The notes under the pieces were generated by a model. It had not been told where the DNA came from. It saw nothing but the letters and a program-made list of their open reading frames with translations, and ran no database searches. A stretch of 64,000 bases of DNA from Clostridia bacterium (lineage in GTDB: Bacteria > Bacillota > Clostridia > Christensenellales > Pumilibacteraceae): assembly GCA_017623435.1 (NCBI GenBank), contig JAGAPD010000008.1, positions 30,400-94,399 on the forward strand, given 5' to 3'. This document shows positions 9,501-16,735 of the stretch, piece after piece; positions within the stretch are counted from its first letter, which is position 1; the number at the start of each line of letters is the position of its first letter. The position numbers and the translations under genes are program-made.

Positions 9501-10085
9501 ATCGAGTGGCTGACGGACGATAGAGTTTCTTGGCTGGACGCCGTCAACGGCAATCAAGAATCAGAGCAGGAAGAGGGCGAAGTGGTTAAGTACGAGGGCG
9601 CTAAGGTTTCGGTAGAGGACCTTCAGAAAAACGAACGACTTGCCGCGGCTCTTCCGCCTGAGCTTATGGCTGCGATTGCTAAAAAGGCGCAAAGCGGTGG
9701 TCAATTCGTGCGTAAAATGGACGCGCCTCAAACTAAGAGTAAAAGAACGCGACTGAGCTTAGAGGACGTAAGAACTATGTTCCGCACGCTTTACACCCGT
9801 GGTAACAGATACAAGATTTTCTTGCTCGTGACTAGCGCCACGATGGACACTATCAACAAGGCTATCGTTGACAAGCTTGACGCGTCGGGTAAGACCATCG
9901 CAAAGGAAAGCTACGCGGTGTACGGCTCGCAAAAAGAGCGCGAGGGAAATGGAAAACGCGACAAGGAAAGCAATCACGAGTGTATCTACGTTTGCCCCGA
10001 GGAAAGCAACACCAGACTTTTTGACTACTCACTTGCAAACAACGGTAAGTGGTGGGACGAGTTTATAAAAATTTTGAAGGACTAA
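6531..10085 (+). CDS. FtsK/SpoIIIE-type ATPase, type VII secretion EssC-like
   Basis: 1184 residues. Order: N-terminal coiled coil (1-165), a mixed region (about 180-540) without FHA or transmembrane segments, then an FtsK/SpoIIIE motor. Walker A is GAAESGKSS at about 566-574 and Walker B is MFIIDEY at about 684-690, followed by GIMLSGQS (sensor-like). A second motor-like unit (about 860-1180) has a Walker-B-like FVIMHDIEW but no P-loop, where FAFAATDQIVD stands in place of GxxxxGKS. A degenerate second ATPase is also usual in EssC/EccC proteins. It is flanked by small WXG100-like genes, which supports a secretion motor and not a chromosome translocase. Six bases separate it from the next gene. 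AGGAAAC precedes the start. Confidence 0.8.
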   Translation: MISTFDKLKKLRVTYETELKQRKEEYSQAVAEAKDDYNRSLSIDFVDEEKLRFEVSLDSLEELYQDIVDIYARTKGLTFSVTRHMAGVSARPVPHGGVNEYFDRLVEDCNGALDAIERSRSPEQDIVPIKAFCQGLADLRYVVKNARRLVEETGDTQRKKQELLQRKKERISEAEREYAEQTRVENFDCYGELEKFSQKIIEEYKITGDSMLSNKPIRCRNDHKYLMGFYTADVPTADLNFAERVLHIPSAAFATNPIYFNLNADHTTLLINAPKMFYEKSHILFHDERRKLEFHKLLTNIYLSLISNMPAKQLLFTGVEPDGAGDSVLGGIEMSINEKLKTGVFKKVSKKVDMATESIPELFEEIRSLCDERSAVYTNRGISDIFAYNEKNTSSSNYFLAFFANRYPYGFDSTRYDGRQELVNMATRNGSKGVISIICQETDAKFTPNAQPLTAEELNADVIDISADGTITYNGKRATLDIRSLDFDYDNYMKELSSYLVKASSIWLYDILDKEDAKPAIVKTADKSGDNVFYKRITVPMGESAGKQFNFSMKACSTESFALLVGAAESGKSSFLHTFILSAAAKYSPDELQFGLVDFKAKKDSPEFSQYIKIPGKDNLYVPHVKYLMVNGKAECAIDLFNMLVDIKNERSALFTQAGVTELSAYNDSELVKSGKLPRLPIYMFIIDEYNVMLEGDGKRDRNVNRMIVTALTTTIKAVRAYGIGIMLSGQSVASGLTGEEGALAQMKTRISLYTNSIEGYGTLMGASNVAGKDAKNEVGYLRDKGYSIFTSDAGRTRTQVRHAYAGQTGCKRQLELAKRIRQQWGEGDQLIAGDVTKYPVSHDSKNKFTVGRVEKKKFQIPLGISSASMKAQGLEYSSEQDGMGYFAFAATDQIVDIERNAMFSFLSTTRRQNLSINQIQYLSTFESYNGYFDEYFNAYPQLNNYINLVLGEELTAKKFIEIYDAYESRRAKAAKERCEFEPLFVIMHDIEWLTDDRVSWLDAVNGNQESEQEEGEVVKYEGAKVSVEDLQKNERLAAALPPELMAAIAKKAQSGGQFVRKMDAPQTKSKRTRLSLEDVRTMFRTLYTRGNRYKIFLLVTSATMDTINKAIVDKLDASGKTIAKESYAVYGSQKEREGNGKRDKESNHECIYVCPEESNTRLFDYSLANNGKWWDEFIKILKD

Positions 10086-10091
10086 ACGAGT

Positions 10092-10373
10092 ATGATTATT
10101 TATGAAAGAGTAAAAAGCTTGAGTGACGAGATGATCGTTGAACTTGCGGAAATGAAAGCTTGCGCTACGAAGTTTAAGAGTAAAACTTCTGATTTCAGCG
10201 ACACTTTGGGTGATAAGATTTCAAACAGCGCGTTCTCGATTAGTGAGGATATCACGCGAATTATCGGCGAAACGGAAAGCATTATCCGTCAAAAGACCAC
10301 TAACGTGGGCGATTTCGCGCAGGAGCTTAAAAGAGTAGAAGATATGATTAAATCAAAGGTGGATAATATATGA
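10092..10373 (+). CDS. Small helical protein of the type VII-like operon
   Basis: 93 residues, all-helical in character, with no signal peptide. Residues about 35-46 read DFSDTLGDKIS. The same block occurs near the C-terminus of the 336-residue protein three genes downstream (EFSDTLGDSIS), so the two are related through this segment. The size and helix-turn-helix hairpin-like layout suit an ESAT-6/WXG100 superfamily protein, but no WXG motif is present. It overlaps the next gene by 4 bases (ATGA). Function is inferred from context. Confidence 0.6.
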   Translation: MIIYERVKSLSDEMIVELAEMKACATKFKSKTSDFSDTLGDKISNSAFSISEDITRIIGETESIIRQKTTNVGDFAQELKRVEDMIKSKVDNI

Positions 10374-10669
10374 GCGTTAACGACCAGATTGCAGCGGCAA
10401 CCGAGGAGTTGCTTGGCATCGTAAGAGATTATTACAAAGACCTCAACGGTTTTATTGAGGATATGCTCCGCGAGATTGAATCGCTCAACGACAAAATGAA
10501 TCAGATTAACCAAAACTGGAACGACGCTAACTTCGACGATTTCAGAAATAGCGTTAACGTCAAAATCAGGGAGCTTGAAAGCCAGATTAATCGCGCAAAG
10601 GACCTTTTGTCTATGGTAAAAGAGACCGAAAATTCCTTTGCGTCTGCGCTTGCTATTTTAAGGGGTTAG
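10370..10669 (+). CDS. WXG100-like protein (ESAT-6 family candidate)
   Basis: 99 residues, with no signal peptide. Two amphipathic helices meet at a central turn NWNDANFDDF (about residues 46-55). This is the place and pattern of the WXG turn in ESAT-6/EsxA proteins, here as the W-x-D variant. The length is typical for WXG100 (about 100). It follows the FtsK-type ATPase gene and overlaps the preceding small gene by 4 bases. Likely a substrate or co-substrate of the ATPase. The family call is by pattern and position, not by strong sequence identity. Confidence 0.65.
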   Translation: MSVNDQIAAATEELLGIVRDYYKDLNGFIEDMLREIESLNDKMNQINQNWNDANFDDFRNSVNVKIRELESQINRAKDLLSMVKETENSFASALAILRG

Positions 10670-10675
10670 TCCGTT

Positions 10676-10933
10676 ATGGGAAAAATTTACGACGACGGCA
10701 ACTTCTTTTCGGGCGTAAGCTATTCGGTTGACGAGATTAGTTTTACCTATACTTCGTGGAACGATAGCGTAGGTAGTGCGCTTACGAAGGTGGCGAAAAC
10801 CGTTCCCTCTTCCTTTAACTACGCGCAGGGTGAGCTGTGGGAAAAGATTGCGCCCCTTCTTAAAGTGGAGGAAAACGAAATCAAATACTGTGGCTACGAG
10901 GGCGAAATTGGAGGGCTGAAAGTAGATGAGTAG
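10676..10933 (+). CDS. Small protein of the type VII-like operon, unknown family
   Basis: 85 residues. It contains two Trp-containing blocks (TSWNDSVGSALTK and GELWEKIAP) and ends in a short acidic tail. It is not clearly a helical hairpin like its neighbours. Its stop lies inside the next gene, since the sequence ATGAGTAG serves as the next start and this stop, so translation is coupled. Possibly a chaperone or adaptor for the WXG100-like proteins. This is a guess from position only. Confidence 0.55.
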   Translation: MGKIYDDGNFFSGVSYSVDEISFTYTSWNDSVGSALTKVAKTVPSSFNYAQGELWEKIAPLLKVEENEIKYCGYEGEIGGLKVDE

Positions 10934-11936
10934 CGTACACGTATCCCCCGAAAACATAGGAAGATTTGCCGACCACGCGCGCGATTGCGCCAGCGAGGTC
11001 AATAACGAGCTTGCTAAAGGGCGTAGTGCCGTTATTGACGTAGAAAACAAGGTAAACGTTGCTATCTCTAACACGAACGCGCTTATTGAGGAAATGGTAC
11101 GCGATTTTGAACACGCGCAAAAGGTTTACGAGGAAAACTGTGAACTTTTAGAAAAAAAGGAGGCGGAATATAACGCGGTAGAAAAGCAGTTATCCGCCGC
11201 GCGTGATAGTTTAGAGGCAGCGCAGGAAGAGCAAACGCGTGCGAAAAATTCCTCGTCAGGCTCGACTCCCGAGGAAAAGAAAGCGCACGACAGCGCAGTT
11301 TCCGCTGCTAATAGCGCCGTTTCTTCGGCAAGTAGTGCAGTTTCCTCGCTTAAAAGCGAGCTTACCAAAATAGGCAAGGTTATCGAGCGTATCAACCGCG
11401 CAAACAGTAGGCTTAGAGATATAATGTATATCGTCAAAAATCAAATGCGCGAGGCGAGAGAGTATATTGCAGGGCTTCAGAAACAGCTTCGCGCCGTTAT
11501 GGGCAAAAAGGAAAGGTTTGAATCGGAAGGTAAACGCGCGGTAGACAGCTTTAACACGCTTGCAATCGTTGCGACTAACGCGAAAAGCTATATTGATTCG
11601 GCTTGTAAGTCCCTTGCCGACGCGGCCGATAAGGATTATTCCTCGTACGATAACAGGGTAAGTATGAATTCCATTCACGCGCTTATCGACGCTGCTGAAA
11701 TTATGGAAAATATGAAGGAAAGCGTGCAAAATTTCACGCACGACCAAAAGGAGCGAGTGCAGGAATTTAGCGACACTTTGGGCGATAGTATTTCTTACCA
11801 TATGGCGCAGGTGGGAGCGGATATAGGTGAAAAGATGGTGCACGCTACCGCTACCTTTGACGAAAAAGCGCAAAAATTACGCCAGGCGTACAAGCAGTTA
11901 GTCGCCTACACTAATATTCATTATACGAGATATTGA
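10926..11936 (+). CDS. Long coiled-coil protein of the type VII-like operon, candidate secreted substrate
   Basis: 336 residues, almost entirely helical. A coiled coil at about 55-100 is followed by a low-complexity Ser/Ala linker (SAVSAANSAVSSASSAVSSL near 125-150), a second coiled coil at 150-200, and a C-terminal helical domain. Near residue 280 it carries EFSDTLGDSIS, matching DFSDTLGDKIS of the 93-residue protein in the same operon. No signal peptide or membrane span is present. Long helical proteins with WXG/LXG-like folds are typical type VII substrates. No toxin domain is visible at the C-terminus. It may equally be a structural component. Confidence 0.6.
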   Translation: MSSVHVSPENIGRFADHARDCASEVNNELAKGRSAVIDVENKVNVAISNTNALIEEMVRDFEHAQKVYEENCELLEKKEAEYNAVEKQLSAARDSLEAAQEEQTRAKNSSSGSTPEEKKAHDSAVSAANSAVSSASSAVSSLKSELTKIGKVIERINRANSRLRDIMYIVKNQMREAREYIAGLQKQLRAVMGKKERFESEGKRAVDSFNTLAIVATNAKSYIDSACKSLADAADKDYSSYDNRVSMNSIHALIDAAEIMENMKESVQNFTHDQKERVQEFSDTLGDSISYHMAQVGADIGEKMVHATATFDEKAQKLRQAYKQLVAYTNIHYTRY

Positions 11937-11940
11937 TTAA

Positions 11941-12300
11941 AGGAAACGGTATAAGTGAGTTCCTATAAGGGAAATTTAATTTAAGATAAAAGTATAGCCC
12001 ACTATACTTCGCAAAAAGCGAAATATGGTGGGCTTTATCTTTACCACAAAAGATTAAAGATTTTAGTTTTATTTTTAGGCTTGTGGCTAAAAGTTATAAG
12101 CAAATAAGTTTTGCGTTATGATAGCAAACAAGTTTGCTAACTATGATAAATAAATCCTTTAACTTGCCGTTAGGCAATCATAACGATACGCAGTATCTCA
12201 TAACTCATAACAAATCCGTTTACGGATTTATTTAGTTGCCGAATCCCTTGTAGGGACTCGGCTAACGCCGTTTCTTTTTTTGTTCGTGATAAAAAGGCGT
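11941..12300. repeat. Structured intergenic element, copy A
   Basis: There is no gene in the 439 bases between stop 11936 and the next start. A terminator-like hairpin (AAGATAAA...AGCCCAC / GTGGGCT...TTTATCTT, about 11981-12043) is followed by hairpins separated by TCATAAC. These are TTGCC-GTTA-GGCAA at 12164-12177, GATAC-GCA-GTATC at 12185-12197, and AAATCCG-TTTA-CGGATTT at 12212-12229. AAATAAATCC at 12148-12157 can also pair with GGATTTATTT at 12224-12233. The same plan, with different stem sequences, recurs near 31.2 and 52.6 kb. Confidence 0.75.
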
Positions 12301-12304
12301 TAAC

Positions 12305-12357
12305 TATCAAATTTTGATACTACGGCACTTGAAAAAAGTCGAAAAGTGTTGTATAAT
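12305..12357 (+). promoter_or_regulatory. Promoter and operator-like inverted repeat of the transmembrane HTH regulator
   Basis: TTGAAA at 12329-12334, a 17-base spacer, and TATAAT at 12352-12357. Ten bases upstream of the -35 is the inverted repeat TATCAAA-T-TTTGATA (12305-12319). A similar repeat lies before the small HTH gene at 19195. Confidence 0.75.
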
Positions 12358-12375
12358 GTAATAAAGGATGAAAAA

Positions 12376-15300
12376 ATGCAATTTTACGAAAGATTAAAAC
12401 AACTCCGAAAAAATGCGAATTTAACGCAAAACGAGTTTTCAGAAAGGGTGGGCGTGCATTTTCAGACCGTTTCAAAATGGGAGCGTGGTGCGTCTGAGCC
12501 GGATATTTCTCTACTTGGGATAATATCGGGCGTTTTGTCCGTATCGGTAGAAACGCTTTTGGGAGTAGATCAGGGCGAGCAAGTTTTTACGGGCGATTTT
12601 AACGCCGAGAAAATGGGCATATCCATTGCCGAGCAACGCAAAAAGCAAGGACTAAATCAAAACGAGCTTGCCGAAAAATTAAGCGTTTCAGCGGACATAA
12701 TATCCAAGTGGGAGAGAGGCGTTACCAGTCCTGACCGAGCGTCGCTTACTTCTCTTTCCTCGCTTTTATCCGTCCCCTTATCCAAGCTTTACTTTGGCGT
12801 TTTGGACGACGCGGAGGTGATAAACTACGCCACGGAAAAGAAACGCAAAAATCCGTTTTGGCAGATTTTGGCGGTAACGTGTGCCTGCGTTTTGGTCGTT
12901 TGTTTGTCCGTTTTTATTCCGATCATAACTAATTTAACTCAAAATAATAGCGTTGAAACGGTCGAGCCTGTCGTTTACACGGTGGACTTCTGGGTGAACG
13001 GTGGACAAATCGAGGGCGAGTACGAAAGCGAGTTTACCGGTGTTGGCGACGAGATTTCGTTGCCTACGCCACGAAAAGAGGAGGACGTTTTCGTTGGGTG
13101 GTACTTAAATAGCGACTACTCAGGCGACAGCGTAAGTAGCGTTACCTGTGACGGAAAAAGCGTAAGCGTTTATGCGAAGTGGCAGTCGGGTGAGTGCGGA
13201 ATCAGATACGAGCTGGGCGGCGGTACTTGTGACGGCAATCCTACGGTCACTAACGGTAGCGACGTAATTACGCTTAACGACGCGAAAAGAAACAGCCATA
13301 TTTTCCTTGGTTGGTACACCGAGAAAAACGGTGGCGAAAAGTACGAATACGTGGGTGGTGATCATTCTAAAAATATCACGCTTTACGCGCGCTGGCAAAA
13401 GGTCGAACAGACTTTTTCCGTAACCTACACTTATAACGGTGGTAACCTTGAAAAAAGCAATCCTTCGTCGCTTTCTTACGGCGAAGTTTATATCCTCAAT
13501 CCCGCGCAAAAAGTCGGTCACAAGTTTTTGGGCTGGTACGACGACGCTAACGGCGAAGGCAAGGCTTACGAATGGATTGAGGGAAATGCCGACTTGCACC
13601 TTTACGCGCTTTTCGAGCCTATTTGCTACGTCATCTCTTACGAGTACGACGGCGTTTATAAAAACGAAAGCAACCCCTCGTTCGTGACCTACGGCGAGGA
13701 AGTGGAGCTGAGTGACGTGATTTTTGAAGGTCATAACTTCGTTGGTTGGTTTACGAGCGAAGAGGGAGGCCAAAAAATTGAACGCATTACACCCGAAAAC
13801 GTAACCTCGTTAACTACGCTTTACGCGCGTTACGAGCCAAAAACTTACACCGTCACGCTGTTTGCAAACGGCGGAATAGTGGACGAAAAGGAGGTGGAAA
13901 CGTGCTATCTAACTTATACTTACGGCACGGTTTTGCCCCTTCCCGTTGCACTCAAAGACGAGTACACTTTTGAATGCTGGGTGGACGAGGACGGACGCGA
14001 ATTTAGCGAAATGACGGTATACGCATACGGCGATTTGGTTTTGACGGCACGTTATTATCGCACGGACGGTACGAAAATTATTTACGAAAAAGAGGGCGGA
14101 GAGCCGACTGCGGATCTCCCTGAAAAGATTATTCACGGCACGCGTCAATCGCTTTGCTCGCTGACTAAAGAGGGATTTATTTTCCTTGGCTGGAACGATA
14201 AAAAAGACGGCTCGGGCGAGTTTTATACGCTTACGCCCGTAAGTGATGCGGAGCAGTTTACGCTTTACGCCATTTGGCAAGAAATTCTGACCAACGGCAG
14301 TAGCGAGCATTTTGACTTCGTTAAGGGCGCAACGACCGTGACGGTGACCAAATACAAGGGGCAAACGGGCGAGCATATCGACGTCGTTATTCCCTCGTAT
14401 ATAGAGGAATTGCCCGTCTCAAAAATAGGTGACGGACAAAGCGCGTATTCCATTTTTGGCGAAGAAAACGTCAAACTCAATTCGCTCACCCTTCCGCTTA
14501 CCTTGCGCACGATAGAGTGCAACGCGCTATCCAATATTGAACTTACGCAAACGCTGATTATCCCTGCAACTACGATTGAGATAAAAGCGAACGCGTTTGC
14601 TAACTCCTTTTTGGCGGTAGAGTTTGCGGAAAATAGCGAGCTTAAAGCTTTAACGAAGAACGCTTTTTATAGCGCGAAGATTAAAAACGTTTTCGTTATT
14701 CCCGATAGCGTTGACGTGATAGAGGGCTTTTCACTTTCAACGTCTTGTATGGGCGTAAAACTTCCAAACAAGCCTATACGTATAGCGTCGTTTGCCTTTT
14801 ATGATGAAGATAATGGTGCGCATACCGTTTACTTTCCCGATAATATTGACTTCGATTTGATTGAAGAAAATGCCTTTTATAAAAATGGCAGTAATTCAGT
14901 TAATTATTGTGTGTATTCAAAGAAAGTTATTTCCGAAGAGTTGAAGAGAAAATGGGGTGCGTACGAAACGCACATCGTAGCAAGCGGCGTGACGCTCGTG
15001 GACGGCGATTCCGTAACTACGCTTGACGGCAACGAATTTATTTTACCTACGCCTCAAAAGGAAGGCTACCGTTTCCTTGGCTGGCAAAAGCCTAACGGGG
15101 CAATAGCAGGTCAGTATTACGTCGCAAAAGAGAATAATCTTACCCTGACTGCATTGTACGAAAGTAATAACGACTTCTTGGGAAGTGATAAAACTTCGCC
15201 TATCACGTTAAACGTAGGGGATAGCGTTGAAATTGATTTAGTGCTTGCGCAAAACGTGCATTTCTTTATTCCGGATCAAGGAATGGCGTATCAGGTAAAA

Positions 15301-15549
15301 GTTATTCCGCTAAACGATTATACTAACGTTGACGGTTCGTGTAGCGGTTGTTTTAGTTATCCAGTTGACACCGCTCTTAGTCTAATAGATTTTGCAACGC
15401 AAGTTACGAATTGGTATACTGATTTCACACCAACGCTATTTTGTATAGAGGAAGGTGACCAAAATTTTGCAATAAGACGCGTGAGAAACACGTGTGGAAT
15501 TGCTTATTCGCTCCGCTATAAGGTTTCCGTAACCCCCTATACGCAGTAA
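12376..15549 (+). CDS. Membrane-spanning double XRE regulator with InlB-type and BspA-type repeats
   Basis: 1057 residues. Two XRE helix-turn-helix domains (about 5-60 and 70-125; TQNEFSERVGVHFQTVSKWERG and NQNELAEKLSVSADIISKWERG patterns) are followed by one membrane span at about 161-186. A large outer part then starts with at least six InlB/Flg_new-type repeats (about 200-640, each ending in a G-W-Y...LYA(R/K)W pattern). Next comes a BspA-like leucine-rich region (about 670-830; a run of ENAFY-like units), and further repeats and a beta-rich end follow. The start is at 12376 after AAAGGATG. DNA-binding domains inside and adhesin-like repeats outside suggest that surface contact could be passed directly to transcription. 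Function is inferred. Confidence 0.75.
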   Translation: MQFYERLKQLRKNANLTQNEFSERVGVHFQTVSKWERGASEPDISLLGIISGVLSVSVETLLGVDQGEQVFTGDFNAEKMGISIAEQRKKQGLNQNELAEKLSVSADIISKWERGVTSPDRASLTSLSSLLSVPLSKLYFGVLDDAEVINYATEKKRKNPFWQILAVTCACVLVVCLSVFIPIITNLTQNNSVETVEPVVYTVDFWVNGGQIEGEYESEFTGVGDEISLPTPRKEEDVFVGWYLNSDYSGDSVSSVTCDGKSVSVYAKWQSGECGIRYELGGGTCDGNPTVTNGSDVITLNDAKRNSHIFLGWYTEKNGGEKYEYVGGDHSKNITLYARWQKVEQTFSVTYTYNGGNLEKSNPSSLSYGEVYILNPAQKVGHKFLGWYDDANGEGKAYEWIEGNADLHLYALFEPICYVISYEYDGVYKNESNPSFVTYGEEVELSDVIFEGHNFVGWFTSEEGGQKIERITPENVTSLTTLYARYEPKTYTVTLFANGGIVDEKEVETCYLTYTYGTVLPLPVALKDEYTFECWVDEDGREFSEMTVYAYGDLVLTARYYRTDGTKIIYEKEGGEPTADLPEKIIHGTRQSLCSLTKEGFIFLGWNDKKDGSGEFYTLTPVSDAEQFTLYAIWQEILTNGSSEHFDFVKGATTVTVTKYKGQTGEHIDVVIPSYIEELPVSKIGDGQSAYSIFGEENVKLNSLTLPLTLRTIECNALSNIELTQTLIIPATTIEIKANAFANSFLAVEFAENSELKALTKNAFYSAKIKNVFVIPDSVDVIEGFSLSTSCMGVKLPNKPIRIASFAFYDEDNGAHTVYFPDNIDFDLIEENAFYKNGSNSVNYCVYSKKVISEELKRKWGAYETHIVASGVTLVDGDSVTTLDGNEFILPTPQKEGYRFLGWQKPNGAIAGQYYVAKENNLTLTALYESNNDFLGSDKTSPITLNVGDSVEIDLVLAQNVHFFIPDQGMAYQVKVIPLNDYTNVDGSCSGCFSYPVDTALSLIDFATQVTNWYTDFTPTLFCIEEGDQNFAIRRVRNTCGIAYSLRYKVSVTPYTQ

Positions 15550-15584
15550 GATTAGTAGCGAAAGTAAACTAACGTTTTTTGAAT

Positions 15585-15621
15585 AAAAAAGAGCCGTTTT
15601 TGATACTCAAGACGGCTTTTT
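15585..15621 (+). terminator. Terminator after the transmembrane HTH regulator
   Basis: AAAAAAGAGCCGT pairs imperfectly with ACGGCTTTTTT around a loop of about 14 bases and ends in six T. Confidence 0.75.
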
Positions 15622-15733
15622 TATTGACAAAATTTAAAATTAAGCGTTTTTTTCCATAAACTAAGCGGAATTTTCCAGCGATTGGAAATACAGGCTAACA
15701 ACAAAACGCACAAAATATGATATACTTGTATTG

Positions 15734-15755
15734 TCGAAAGGGAAACCCTTTTCGA
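15734..15755 (+). promoter_or_regulatory. Inverted repeat in the leader of the small HTH gene
   Basis: TCGAAAGGG-aaa-CCCTTTTCGA is nearly perfect, with one extra T in the right arm. It lies downstream of a weak -10 candidate (TATACT near 15721). It may be an operator or an mRNA hairpin. The sequence does not resolve which. Confidence 0.4.
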
Positions 15756-15817
15756 TAGGTTGGCCACCAAAAATAAATAAAGGAGTTTATAAAAGCGCTT
15801 TTCAAACAGAAAAACAA

Positions 15818-16048
15818 ATGTCAAAATCTTACGTTGTATTGCACCTGTACGACGCCTTTACAAAAGGCGAGCCCGTCACGGTAGAGAAGTGTTGCGAAGC
15901 TTACGACATCTCTATCCCCACCTTCCGTCGCTATATCGCCCTTCTTCGCGATTATTTTATGGAAGAGTATAGCTACGAAATCGTGTACAGTAAGACCAGA
16001 AACACCTATTACCTGCGTAAAGACAAACTACCAACTGATTTAAGTTAA
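15818..16048 (+). CDS. Small HTH protein, paralogue of the 19195 gene
   Basis: 76 residues: one winged-helix-like unit with no partner domain. It resembles the N-terminal DNA-binding part of DeoR/WYL regulators, with the recognition-helix pattern YDISIPTFRRYIALLRDYF. The product of 19195-19410 aligns with it along the whole length (SYVVLHLYD / TYVILKMYD; ISIPTFRRYI / ISIATFRRYV). The start at 15818 is the first Met of the shared domain. The only good ribosome site (AGGAG at 15781) is 33 bases upstream, so translation may be weak or the start may be wrong. A terminator hairpin follows at 16112. Confidence 0.65.
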   Translation: MSKSYVVLHLYDAFTKGEPVTVEKCCEAYDISIPTFRRYIALLRDYFMEEYSYEIVYSKTRNTYYLRKDKLPTDLS

Positions 16049-16111
16049 AACGCTCGCTTATTTAAGTGGGTGCTTTGACGCGCTCGTAATAGGAAGAAAC
16101 GTGTGATAGCA

Positions 16112-16145
16112 AAACCACCGTGTAATATTACGCGGTGGTTTTGCT
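16112..16145 (+). terminator. Terminator after the small HTH gene
   Basis: AAAACCACCGTG-taatatta-CGCGGTGGTTTTGC forms a strong hairpin with a short T tract. Confidence 0.7.
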
Positions 16146-16166
16146 TTGTGAATTATAGTTAGAGGG

Positions 16167-16272
16167 CGGATTTGCGCGATATGCAAATCCTTTGGGACAT
16201 CATATAACAAGTAAAAATATTTGCTTGCAAGGATATTTTTACGCCGTTATTTACGAGCTTGCGAGTTATGCT
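16167..16272. repeat. 106-base direct repeat, copy 1
   Basis: Identical base for base to 16441-16546, an offset of 274. It contains the small palindromes GATTTGC...GCAAATC and AAAAATAT...ATATTTTT. The bases between the two copies hold further hairpins (GGAAACT...AGTTTCC; GGTCGC-aat-GCGACC) and no gene. Confidence 0.9.
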
Positions 16273-16440
16273 TGCGCATTGATAAAAAGAAAGCGAGATA
16301 GCAGGAAACTGAGTTTCCCTTGGTCGCAATGCGACCGCGAACTACAACATCGCTGACGCTCGTTGAAGTTCTCGTCAAGCATTGTCTACGAAAAAAAGAC
16401 CCGAAAAGGGTATGGCTAATGCTTTTTATAAGCGAGAGAG

Positions 16441-16546
16441 CGGATTTGCGCGATATGCAAATCCTTTGGGACATCATATAACAAGTAAAAATATTTGCTT
16501 GCAAGGATATTTTTACGCCGTTATTTACGAGCTTGCGAGTTATGCT
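16441..16546. repeat. 106-base direct repeat, copy 2
   Basis: Second copy of the 106-base unit. It is followed by AAATTGC-aa-GCAATTT and then by the terminator of tRNA-Ser at 16608. A degenerate version of that terminator (GACCCGAAAAGGGTATGG near 16398) stands at the corresponding place after copy 1, so a unit larger than 106 bases was probably duplicated. Confidence 0.9.
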
Positions 16547-16607
16547 ACGCATTGGTCCGCGAACGAAATTGCAAGCAATTTCAGTTCAGAATCGATGCTT
16601 TCTACGA

Positions 16608-16640
16608 AAAAATCCATACCCGAAATGGGTATGGATTTTT
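16608..16640 (-). terminator. Terminator of tRNA-Ser
   Basis: AAAAAATCCATACCC-gaaat-GGGTATGGATTTTTT. It is symmetrical, so it can act on both strands. It directly follows the CCA end of the tRNA on the minus strand. Confidence 0.85.
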
Positions 16641-16735
16641 TGGCGGAGAAAGCGAGATTCGAACTCGCGCTTCAGTTTATCACCGAACTAACCCCTTAGC
16701 AGGGGGTCCCCTTATAGCCTCTTGGGTATTTCTCC
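16641..16735 (-). tRNA. tRNA-Ser, anticodon GCT
   Basis: Read on the minus strand, GGAGAAA pairs with TTTCTCC as acceptor stem and is followed by discriminator G and encoded CCA. The anticodon stem-loop is CCCCTGCTAAGGGG with anticodon GCT. The long variable arm (about 20 bases) marks a class II serine tRNA. The T arm is GCGAGTTCGAATCTCGC. Length is 95 with CCA. It stands alone, beside a duplicated repeat block. Confidence 0.95.

Noticed and set aside
4567..11936. Prophage or conjugative element carrying an FtsK-like protein
   Set aside because: No integrase, relaxase, replication or capsid gene nearby. The small proteins and the operon layout fit a type VII-like locus better.
16286..16298. 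att-like copy of the tRNA-Ser 3' end (AGAAAGCGAGAT)
   Set aside because: Twelve bases only, not continued into the T arm, and no integrase gene in the window. Kept only as a hint under the tRNA finding.
16167..16546. Possible CRISPR array
   Set aside because: Only two repeat copies, 106 bases long and 274 apart, no regular spacers and no cas genes.
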